This document shows positions 1-5,280 of a DNA stretch of 5,280 nt, in pieces. The position numbers were made by a program, and so were the translations under genes. Position 1 is the stretch's first letter. Every line of letters starts with the position of its first letter. Origin of the DNA: Nitrospirota bacterium (GTDB lineage: Bacteria > NPL-UPA2 > JAGMAN01); NCBI GenBank assembly GCA_030605915.1, contig JAUWHM010000020.1:1-5280 (forward strand), read 5' to 3'. Under the pieces are notes generated by a model, which was given only the letters and a program-made list of their open reading frames with translations, had not been told where the DNA came from and did no database searches.

Positions 1-2370
1 GTGGGTAACTATCTGAGAGTGAAAGACGTGGCTCAGGTCAAAAGGACCTTTGAGGATGAGGATGTCATCAATAAGACGCTGGGCACCCGGGCTATCAATC
101 TCGTCGTTATTAAGAAAGAATCCGGCGATGCTATTGATATAGTGCAGGATATAAAGGGCATCGTTGAGGATTTCAGGAAAGGTGTTCCCTCAGAACTCAA
201 GATATCCTATGTAATGGACCTTTCTTTCTATATCCAGCGCCGGCTGGATGTCCTAAGGAATAATGGATGGATTGGCGTGAGTTTAGTAGTTATCTCACTT
301 CTCATTTTCCTGAACCGCTATGTAGCTGTTTTGACTGCTTTCGGTCTGCCTATAGCTTTCTTCACTACCTTTGCCATCATGAATTACCTGGGGATGAGTA
401 TAAACCTGATTAGCATGTTTGGGCTGATTATTGTCCTGGGGATGCTGGTGGATGATGGAATAATCGTCTCTGAGAACATCTATCGCTATATTGAGAAAGG
501 AATGGGTCGCCGGGAGGCAGCTATAGTGGGGACTCAGGAGGTAATGAAACCGGTTACCGCCACGATATTGACTACCATGGCTGCCTTCAGTCCCCTTCTG
601 TTTATGACCGGTATCATTGGCAAATTCATCAGAGGTATTCCTATAGTGGTCATCATAGCTTTAACTGCCTCACTATTAGAGGCTTTTGTCATTCTCCCTT
701 CGCATCTATCGGATTTTGTAAGGGTGAAGAGGGGCAAATCCGGCCGGGTCCGGTCGAAGAAGGAATCGCCCTGGTTCCAGAAACTCTTGAACAGTTACAC
801 TCGTCTTCTCCGGGGGGCAGTGAAGAGACGATACCTGGTAATCCCCTGCCTCTTTATACTTCTCATCTCTTTTGTGTTTATCGCCAAGAATATGACTTAT
901 ATCCCCTTTCCCTCCACGGGAATCGAATTCTTCTTCGTGAGAGGGGAAGTTCCTCAGGGAACACCATTGGAAGAAACCAACGAACTGGTAGAACAGCTTG
1001 AGTTGCTGGTTAAGGAACTGCCCCCGGAGGAGCTGGATACCTTTGTTACGTTAGTGGGTATGTTCCAGGAAGATGTCCTTGATCCCTACGTAAGAAGAGA
1101 TAGCCACCTGGCTCAAATTACGGTATATCTTACTCCGCCTCGCCAGAGGAAACGAGACGCTTTTGAGATTAAGGAGAGCCTGCGGGAAAAAGCAAATAAT
1201 GTCCAGGGGTTTGAGAATATTTATTTCGACATGCCTGAAGCCGGACCGCCGGTAGGGAAAGCGGTAGCCGTCCGCATTCGCGGTGAGGAATACAACACGC
1301 TGGAAGAGATAGCTGTTCAATTCCGGGATTTCATGAAACCTGTAGAGGGAGCTCTGGACGTCCAGCATGACTATCGACCGGGCGAAGACCAGATAAGAGT
1401 GGTAGTGGATGAAGCTAAAGCTTCCCGGGCTTATCTTTCCATTGGAGAGATTGCTGCTACGGTGCGTAATGCCTTCGAGGGAGGGGTAGCCACCTCCATA
1501 AAACAGGTCAAAGCGGAAGAAGAGATAAATGTCATTGTTCGTTTTCCGCTTTCGGAAAGGAGGACGCTGGAGACTTTCCAGGAAATATTAATACCTAACC
1601 GATTTGACAACCTCATTCCCCTTAAGGAAGTGGGAATGGTGGAGAAAGGGAAGGGAATGACTGTCATCAATCATCTGGATGGAAAGAGGGTGGTTACCGT
1701 AAGTGCCAGCGTTGACACCAGCAAGATTACTTCTATGAAACTTAATCAAATGGTAACTAAACATTTTGAGGACATCGAATCTAAATATCCCGGCTACACC
1801 GTTCGCTACGGGGGAGAGCAGGAAGAGACCCGGAAATCGATGAAGAGTCTCCTCAGAGCTTTCGTCCTGGCCTTCTTTTTGATATTTATGATTCTGGCTA
1901 CCAACTTCAATTCCCTTCATCAACCACTGGTAGTCATGCTGGCTATTCCCTTTGGTCTCATCGGAGTCATTATTGCTTTCCTCCTTCATGGAGAACCCCT
2001 TTCGTTTATGGCTCTCTTTGGGGTGGTGGGTCTATGCGGGGTAGTGGTAAACGATTCCATCGTCTTAGTGGATTTTATAAATAAATTGCGGAAAAAGGGA
2101 GTTGACCGACGCCATTCTATAATTGAGGCTGGACAGCTCAGATTGAGACCGGTTATTCTGACAACACTAACCACCGTTCTGGGGTTGGCGCCCGTTGCCT
2201 ATGGGCTTGGAGGAGGGGATCCCTTCTTGCAACCGTCCGCTCTGGCTATATGCTGGGGTCTCATCTTCGCCACCGCTTTAACCTTAATCGTCATCCCCTG
2301 CATTTACGCGGCCATCGATGACTTGGCCATCTTTCTAAGCCGGGGCAGGAAAAGGAAGAGGGAACTATGA
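1..2370 (+). CDS. RND-family efflux permease, AcrB-like (5' end outside window)
   Basis: Inner-membrane permease of a tripartite RND pump, which exports drugs or other amphipathic compounds from the periplasm or inner membrane using the proton-motive force. The 789 visible residues cover the end of the first periplasmic loop, TM2-TM6 (about 87-106, 108-130, 137-160, 182-204, 212-236), TM7 (279-296), the second periplasmic loop (297-615) and TM8-TM12 (616-772). The TM4 acidic pair is D151-D152 in GMLVDDGIIVSENI. The TM11 motif RLRPVILTT (714-722) keeps the relay Arg714 and Thr721. At the TM10 position of AcrB Lys940 there is Asn684, in VVVNDSIVLVDF. Aligning the Asp pair with AcrB 407-408 implies that about 256 residues are missing, giving a full length near 1045, normal for the family. 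The GTG at base 1 is therefore an internal Val codon. The stop overlaps the next start. Substrate cannot be told from sequence; a HAE-1-like drug pump is most likely. Confidence 0.95.
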   Translation: MGNYLRVKDVAQVKRTFEDEDVINKTLGTRAINLVVIKKESGDAIDIVQDIKGIVEDFRKGVPSELKISYVMDLSFYIQRRLDVLRNNGWIGVSLVVISLLIFLNRYVAVLTAFGLPIAFFTTFAIMNYLGMSINLISMFGLIIVLGMLVDDGIIVSENIYRYIEKGMGRREAAIVGTQEVMKPVTATILTTMAAFSPLLFMTGIIGKFIRGIPIVVIIALTASLLEAFVILPSHLSDFVRVKRGKSGRVRSKKESPWFQKLLNSYTRLLRGAVKRRYLVIPCLFILLISFVFIAKNMTYIPFPSTGIEFFFVRGEVPQGTPLEETNELVEQLELLVKELPPEELDTFVTLVGMFQEDVLDPYVRRDSHLAQITVYLTPPRQRKRDAFEIKESLREKANNVQGFENIYFDMPEAGPPVGKAVAVRIRGEEYNTLEEIAVQFRDFMKPVEGALDVQHDYRPGEDQIRVVVDEAKASRAYLSIGEIAATVRNAFEGGVATSIKQVKAEEEINVIVRFPLSERRTLETFQEILIPNRFDNLIPLKEVGMVEKGKGMTVINHLDGKRVVTVSASVDTSKITSMKLNQMVTKHFEDIESKYPGYTVRYGGEQEETRKSMKSLLRAFVLAFFLIFMILATNFNSLHQPLVVMLAIPFGLIGVIIAFLLHGEPLSFMALFGVVGLCGVVVNDSIVLVDFINKLRKKGVDRRHSIIEAGQLRLRPVILTTLTTVLGLAPVAYGLGGGDPFLQPSALAICWGLIFATALTLIVIPCIYAAIDDLAIFLSRGRKRKREL

Positions 2371-3713
2371 GAAAAGACCTCACCCGAGGAAGCATCGTCA
2401 GGAATATCTGGACTCTGGCTACTCCCATGATGTTTGGAAATATATTGCAGACAGCCTTTAATATAGTTGACATGATCTGGGTGGGGAGACTGGGCTCTGC
2501 CGCCATTGCGGCTGTAGCCATGAGCGGAAGCATATTGATGATAATTATGACTATGATCATTGGGATTGCCACCGGCACCATCGCCATGGTTGCTCGCTTC
2601 ATCGGAGCCAAAGAGAATGAAAAAGCTAATAATGTAGCTATGCAGTCGCTTATCCTGAGCGGAGTTGCTTCTTCTCTATTAGCCATAGTGGGATTCGGAT
2701 TAGCTGAGGAAATGTTAAAGCTATTAGGGGCTAAACCTGAAGTTGTCCTGCTGGGCACCGGCTACCTGCGTATACTCCTGGTGGGAGGAGTGGTTATGTT
2801 CCTGCTCTTCCTGACAGAAGCCATTCTGCGAGGAGCCGGAGATGCGTTTACGCCCATGATAATCTTAATAGTAGCTACTGTCCTGAATGCAATCCTTGAC
2901 CCTTTGATGATTTTCGGCCATGGCGGATTTCCCCGGATGGGAGTGAACGGAGCAGCTTTAGCTACAGTAATCTCCCGTGGTATAGGCGTAGTTATAGCAT
3001 TCCATGTTCTCTTTCGGGGCAGTTCCCACATCCATCTTCAGTTGAGAAATCTGAAAGTTAATTTCAGCCTTATGTGGAGAATGACCAGGATAGGAATCCC
3101 CAGCTCTGTGCAAATGAGTTTGAGAAGTCTAATGGGCGTTATCCTTATGGCCATTGTAGCTCGATACGGAACTTATGCTGTGGCCGCCTATGGAATAGGA
3201 TTGAGAATAATGATGCTTGTCCTTATGCCCGCCTTTGGATTGGCAGCCGCGGCCGCTACCCTGGTCGGACAGAACCTGGGAGCTCAGAAGGCAGAGCGAG
3301 CTCACTATAGTGCCTGGGCCGCCACCCGTTTTGCCATGCTTATCATGGGTGGAGTGGGGATACTTTTCTTTCTCTTTGCCAGCAACCTCGTTAGCTTCTT
3401 CAATAGCAACCCTCAAGTAGTAGAAATAGGAACGAGATATTTGAAGATAACTTCCGCTGGCTACCTCTTTATCGCTCTGGGAATAGTGCTGGGGAGAGCG
3501 CTCAATGGAGCAGGAGACACGGTATCACCAATGGTAATCACCTTCATCAGCCTATGGTGCTTGCAGATACCATTAGCTCTCCTTCTTCCTGAGAGTTTTC
3601 ACCTGGGAGTATCAGGGGTATGGTGGGCAGCTCTCGCTGCCAGCGTCATCCACGGCATAATGATAACTGGCTGGTTCCAGCGAGGAAAATGGAAGCTGGC
3701 GGAGACTAATTGA
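2367..3713 (+). CDS. MATE-family multidrug/Na+(H+) antiporter
   Basis: Complete 448-residue inner-membrane antiporter of the MATE (NorM/DinF-like) family, which exports cationic or aromatic compounds in exchange for Na+ or H+. Length and hydrophobicity fit the usual 12 helices in two pseudo-symmetric halves. N-half signatures are Pro20 and Asp35 in TM1, VGRLG (39-43), LRGAGDAFTPM (154-164), a TM5 segment NAILDPLMIFG (174-184) and GVNGAALAT (192-200). The C-half repeats the pattern with GIPSSVQM (243-250), VGQNLGAQ (300-307) and LNGAGDTVSPM (379-389). The ATG start overlaps the RND stop as ATGA, and an SD (GAGG at 2358-2361, 5 nt upstream) lies inside the RND gene, so translational coupling is likely. 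Pairing with an RND pump suggests a shared efflux role. Substrate and coupling ion cannot be read from sequence; family assignment is firm. Confidence 0.95.
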   Translation: MRKDLTRGSIVRNIWTLATPMMFGNILQTAFNIVDMIWVGRLGSAAIAAVAMSGSILMIIMTMIIGIATGTIAMVARFIGAKENEKANNVAMQSLILSGVASSLLAIVGFGLAEEMLKLLGAKPEVVLLGTGYLRILLVGGVVMFLLFLTEAILRGAGDAFTPMIILIVATVLNAILDPLMIFGHGGFPRMGVNGAALATVISRGIGVVIAFHVLFRGSSHIHLQLRNLKVNFSLMWRMTRIGIPSSVQMSLRSLMGVILMAIVARYGTYAVAAYGIGLRIMMLVLMPAFGLAAAAATLVGQNLGAQKAERAHYSAWAATRFAMLIMGGVGILFFLFASNLVSFFNSNPQVVEIGTRYLKITSAGYLFIALGIVLGRALNGAGDTVSPMVITFISLWCLQIPLALLLPESFHLGVSGVWWAALAASVIHGIMITGWFQRGKWKLAETN

Positions 3714-3716
3714 CTA

Positions 3717-3745
3717 TTGAAGGTTAAGGATAGGCCTGATATTAT
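3717..3745 (+). promoter_or_regulatory. Putative sigma70-type promoter for pfkA
   Basis: The 52-bp gap after the MATE gene contains TTGAAG (3717-3722), a 17-bp spacer and TATTAT (3740-3745), preceded by an extended -10 TG at 3737-3738. The -35 matches consensus at 4 of 6 positions and the -10 at 5 of 6. Initiation about 7 nt downstream would fall near 3752, leaving a leader of roughly 14 nt that begins at the Shine-Dalgarno. No terminator is visible between the MATE gene and pfkA, so read-through from the efflux genes is also possible. Confidence 0.4.
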
Positions 3746-3765
3746 AGTTTGAGGGAGGGAGAACG

Positions 3766-4734
3766 ATGAAGAAGATTGGGCTTTTGACCAGTGGGGGAGA
3801 CTGTCCAGGGATGAATACCTGTATTCGGGCCGTGGTGAGGACGGCCATTTACCATGGATGGAAGGTAGCGGGGATAAAGAGTGGATTTGCCGGCCTGATA
3901 GATGGCGAGGTCTTTGATATGGAGGTAAGCTCTGTAAGTAACATCATTAATTTGGGGGGTACGATATTGAAGTCAGCTCGCTCTTTAGAGTTCAAGACGA
4001 AGAAGGGGCAGGCAAGAGCTCATCGGGTAATTAAAAGGGCTGGTTTAGATGGAATAGTTGTCATCGGAGGGGATGGTTCCCTGCGGGGAGCAAGGGAACT
4101 GGATAGAACCTGGAAAGTGCCCACTATCGGTGTCCCGGCCAGTATAGATAATGATATCTCCGGCACTGACTATTCCATTGGATTCGATACCGCGGTGAAT
4201 ACTGCTCTTCAGGCCATAGACCGGATAAGGGATACAGCTACCTCACACGATCGGCTATTCATCATTGAAGTCATGGGAAGAGAGAGTGGATTTATCGCAT
4301 TATATACGGGATTGGCGGGAGGGGCCGAGGATATCCTCCTTCCGGAAACGGTAACTGACTTAGAGGACATTTGCCGGAAATTAGAGCGGGGGAGAAAAAG
4401 GGGCAAATCATCGAGCATTCTCATCGTGGCTGAAGGGGATGAAGCCGGTGGTGCTTTTAAGATCAGTAAAGAGATTGTGCAGAGAACCGGCTACCATGTT
4501 CGGGTGACCGTCCTGGGGCATCTTCAAAGGGGCGGTTCCCCTACTGCCCGGGACCGAATCTTAGCCAGCCGCCTGGGGGCAGCGGCGGTGGAGATGCTCA
4601 TAAAAGGAAGAGGCGGCCTGATGGTTGGTGTAGTGAGTAACAGGATAAAGACCTATCCCTTGGAGCATGCCTGGAAACGTAAGAAGAAGATAGACCGCAG
4701 CCTATATAAATTAGCTCAAATCTTAGCCATTTAA
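3766..4734 (+). CDS. pfkA: 6-phosphofructokinase, ATP-dependent type
   Basis: Cytoplasmic glycolytic enzyme that phosphorylates fructose 6-phosphate to fructose 1,6-bisphosphate. At 322 residues it has the normal length of bacterial PfkA. Motifs in order: GGDCPGMN (10-17, nucleotide phosphate loop), Arg72, GGDGS (101-105), PASIDND (124-130, catalytic Asp128), Arg163, MGR (170-172, sugar phosphate), Glu223, Arg246, His252 and QRGGSP (254-259). Gly104 in GGDGS, and Ala instead of Lys before SIDND, point to ATP rather than pyrophosphate as phosphoryl donor; PPi enzymes usually have GGDDS and PKTIDND. The usual TIDND Thr is a conservative Ser126. Effector-site residues are mixed: Arg21, Arg25 and Arg155 are present, but the position of E. 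coli Arg54 is Val54. The ATG follows a purine-rich SD (GGGAGGGA, 3753-3760) at about 5 nt. It lies 52 bp after the MATE gene and about 125 bp before rny. Confidence 0.95.
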   Translation: MKKIGLLTSGGDCPGMNTCIRAVVRTAIYHGWKVAGIKSGFAGLIDGEVFDMEVSSVSNIINLGGTILKSARSLEFKTKKGQARAHRVIKRAGLDGIVVIGGDGSLRGARELDRTWKVPTIGVPASIDNDISGTDYSIGFDTAVNTALQAIDRIRDTATSHDRLFIIEVMGRESGFIALYTGLAGGAEDILLPETVTDLEDICRKLERGRKRGKSSSILIVAEGDEAGGAFKISKEIVQRTGYHVRVTVLGHLQRGGSPTARDRILASRLGAAAVEMLIKGRGGLMVGVVSNRIKTYPLEHAWKRKKKIDRSLYKLAQILAI

Positions 4735-4783
4735 CAGGCTGGTGGGAAAATGGTCGCTGTCCCTATTTTAACAGCCATTTAAC
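4725..4783 (+). repeat. 11-bp direct repeat flanking the pfkA-rny inverted repeat
   Basis: The 11-mer AGCCATTTAAC occurs at 4725-4735, covering the last pfkA codons and the stop, and again at 4773-4783 just before the rny -35 box, 48 bp apart. The copies bracket the inverted repeat at 4737-4776; the second overlaps its right arm. They could be a relic of duplication on insertion of a short palindromic element, or coincidence in AT-rich sequence. Only the two exact copies are directly seen. Confidence 0.5.
4737..4776. repeat. Nested imperfect inverted repeat (hairpin) after pfkA
   Basis: Outer arms GGCTG (4737-4741) and CAGCC (4772-4776) enclose inner arms AAAATGG (4747-4753) and CC-T-ATTTT (4762-4769, with one bulged T). 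Together they can form a roughly 40-nt imperfect hairpin immediately after the pfkA stop. No run of T follows the outer stem (the next bases are ATTTAACTTG), so it is a poor match to an intrinsic terminator. It may instead be a transcript-end stabiliser or a dispersed palindromic (REP-like) unit. The arms are seen directly; the role is inferred. Confidence 0.45.
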
Positions 4784-4813
4784 TTGACAGGGATAAATAG
4801 CTGGCTATATAAT
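4784..4813 (+). promoter_or_regulatory. Consensus sigma70/sigmaA promoter for rny
   Basis: TTGACA (4784-4789), an 18-bp spacer and TATAAT (4808-4813): both hexamers match the housekeeping consensus exactly. The predicted start of transcription is near 4820, giving a 5' leader of about 40 nt to the TTG start chosen for rny. It indicates that rny can be transcribed independently of pfkA. An overlapping TATATA at 4806-4811 would give a 16-bp spacer as a weaker alternative. Confidence 0.8.
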
Positions 4814-4835
4814 AATAGGCGAGGATATTCTTAAG

Positions 4836-4844
4836 AAGGAGGTG
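4836..4844 (+). promoter_or_regulatory. Extended Shine-Dalgarno of rny
   Basis: AAGGAGGTG is a nine-base complement of the 16S rRNA 3' end. From the end of the GGAGG core (4842) it lies 5 nt before an in-frame ATC at 4848, 8 nt before a second ATC at 4851, and 17 nt before the TTG at 4860. An in-frame GTG (4842-4844) lies inside the SD itself. The site is certain by sequence, but which codon it serves is not. Confidence 0.7.
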
Positions 4845-4859
4845 GAGATCATCACACAA

Positions 4860-5280
4860 TTGAACTTAACCTTGATTTTGGGGATTCTGGGCGGGGCAGC
4901 TATTCTCCTCGTAATTGGCTACCTGGCCAGGAAGTTCCTATCTGAGAAGAAGGAGGAGCGAGCTGAAGCCTTAGCCAGGAAGATTATTGCTGAAGCAGAG
5001 AAGGAAGCTGAAGCCAAGAAGCGAGAGGCTGGCCTTGAGGCCAAGGATGAGCTATACCGGGCAAGAACCCGATTTGAAGAGGAGAGCAGAGAGCGGCGCC
5101 AGGAGTTACTCAGGCTGGAGAGGCGATTGGGGGAAAGGGAGACTAATCTGGACCGCAAAGTGGACCTCCTGGAGAAGAAAGAAAGAGAGGTCTCTGATAG
5201 AGGTCAGCAGATTGCCTCCCGGGAGAAGTCGTTAACAGACAAGGAGAGGCAACTCGGGAGTCTCGTTAATGAGGAGAAGG
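4860..5280 (+). CDS. rny: Ribonuclease Y, N-terminal part (3' end outside window)
   Basis: Membrane-anchored endoribonuclease that starts bulk mRNA decay in many bacteria lacking RNase E. The 140 visible codons show the family's N-terminal architecture: one membrane anchor (about 3-23, ending GYLARKF) and then a long, highly charged Glu/Lys/Arg coiled coil running to the window edge. Family-typical segments include IIAEAEKEAEAKKREA (42-57) and LDRKVDLLEKKEREV (97-111). The catalytic KH and HD domains lie beyond the window, so activity cannot be judged. Frame is open from the TAA at 4794. TTG 4860 is chosen because it puts 19 residues before the GY of the anchor, close to the roughly 20 in Bacillus RNase Y, but its SD spacing is long. 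Alternatives are GTG 4842, which lies within the SD, or a non-canonical ATC at 4848 or 4851. It has its own consensus promoter. Confidence 0.88.
   Translation, partial: MNLTLILGILGGAAILLVIGYLARKFLSEKKEERAEALARKIIAEAEKEAEAKKREAGLEAKDELYRARTRFEEESRERRQELLRLERRLGERETNLDRKVDLLEKKEREVSDRGQQIASREKSLTDKERQLGSLVNEEK

Noticed and set aside
1..3. GTG at the first base as the start codon of the RND gene
   Set aside because: The protein picks up in the middle of the first periplasmic loop and lacks TM1 and about 256 residues. The window edge cuts the gene, so this is an internal Val codon.
1588..1989. 133-codon open frame on the minus strand inside the RND gene
   Set aside because: It lies antisense within a strongly supported coding region and has no recognisable domain. 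The same applies to the minus-strand frames at 534-737, 1051-1368, 1431-1670 and 1986-2174.
2291..2758. 155-codon minus-strand frame across the RND/MATE junction
   Set aside because: Its hydrophobic stretches mirror MATE helices read in antisense; it has no independent support and lies over two firm genes.
3074..3420. Short alternative-frame plus and minus open frames inside the MATE gene
   Set aside because: Low-complexity shadows without domains, fully inside a conserved reading frame.
3714..3765. Terminator between the MATE gene and pfkA
   Set aside because: Only a short AGGCCT palindrome is present, with no stem of useful length and no T run.
4735..4859. Small RNA gene or riboswitch in the pfkA-rny gap
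   Set aside because: The consensus promoter leaves only about 40 nt of leader, too short for a known riboswitch, and no RNA family was recognisable.
4919..5235. Minus-strand (4919-5158) and plus-strand (4987-5235) open frames inside rny
   Set aside because: They are Ser/Leu-rich or Arg-rich shadows of the purine-rich coiled-coil coding sequence; the RNase Y frame explains the region.

Overview
The window carries four plus-strand protein genes packed end to end: the 3' three-quarters of an RND multidrug-efflux permease (1-2370), a complete MATE-family efflux protein (2367-3713), a complete ATP-type 6-phosphofructokinase (3766-4734) and the 5' end of ribonuclease Y (about 4860 to the window edge). 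No RNA gene, mobile element, CRISPR array or convincing minus-strand gene was found. There is no gene-free stretch over 300 bases; the largest gap is about 125 bases, between pfkA and rny.

Organism: an AcrB-class RND permease normally works in a tripartite pump across two membranes, so a diderm bacterium is likely. RNase Y instead of an RNase E-centred system, a consensus housekeeping-sigma promoter and a very strong Shine-Dalgarno sequence would fit one of the less-studied diderm phyla. The Pfk resembles, from memory, the PfkA of deep-branching lineages such as Thermotoga. The species cannot be named from this sequence. Codon use (AGG/AGA/CGG Arg, ATA Ile, mid GC) looks similar in all four genes, so there is no sign of recent transfer.

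Layout: the RND and MATE genes overlap by four bases (ATGA) and form a translationally coupled efflux unit whose membrane-fusion and outer-membrane partners are probably upstream of the window. A 52-bp gap with no terminator, but with a plausible extended -10 promoter, leads into pfkA (glycolysis). The pfkA-rny gap holds a nested imperfect inverted repeat, an 11-bp direct repeat, an exact TTGACA-N18-TATAAT promoter and a 9-base Shine-Dalgarno whose spacing does not fit the obvious start codon of rny.

I see no new multi-gene system. The points most worth a second look are the rny start region, the inverted repeat in front of it, the pfkA-rny adjacency (the two proteins are reported to interact in Bacillus subtilis), and the RND permease lacking the TM10 lysine of the AcrB proton relay.
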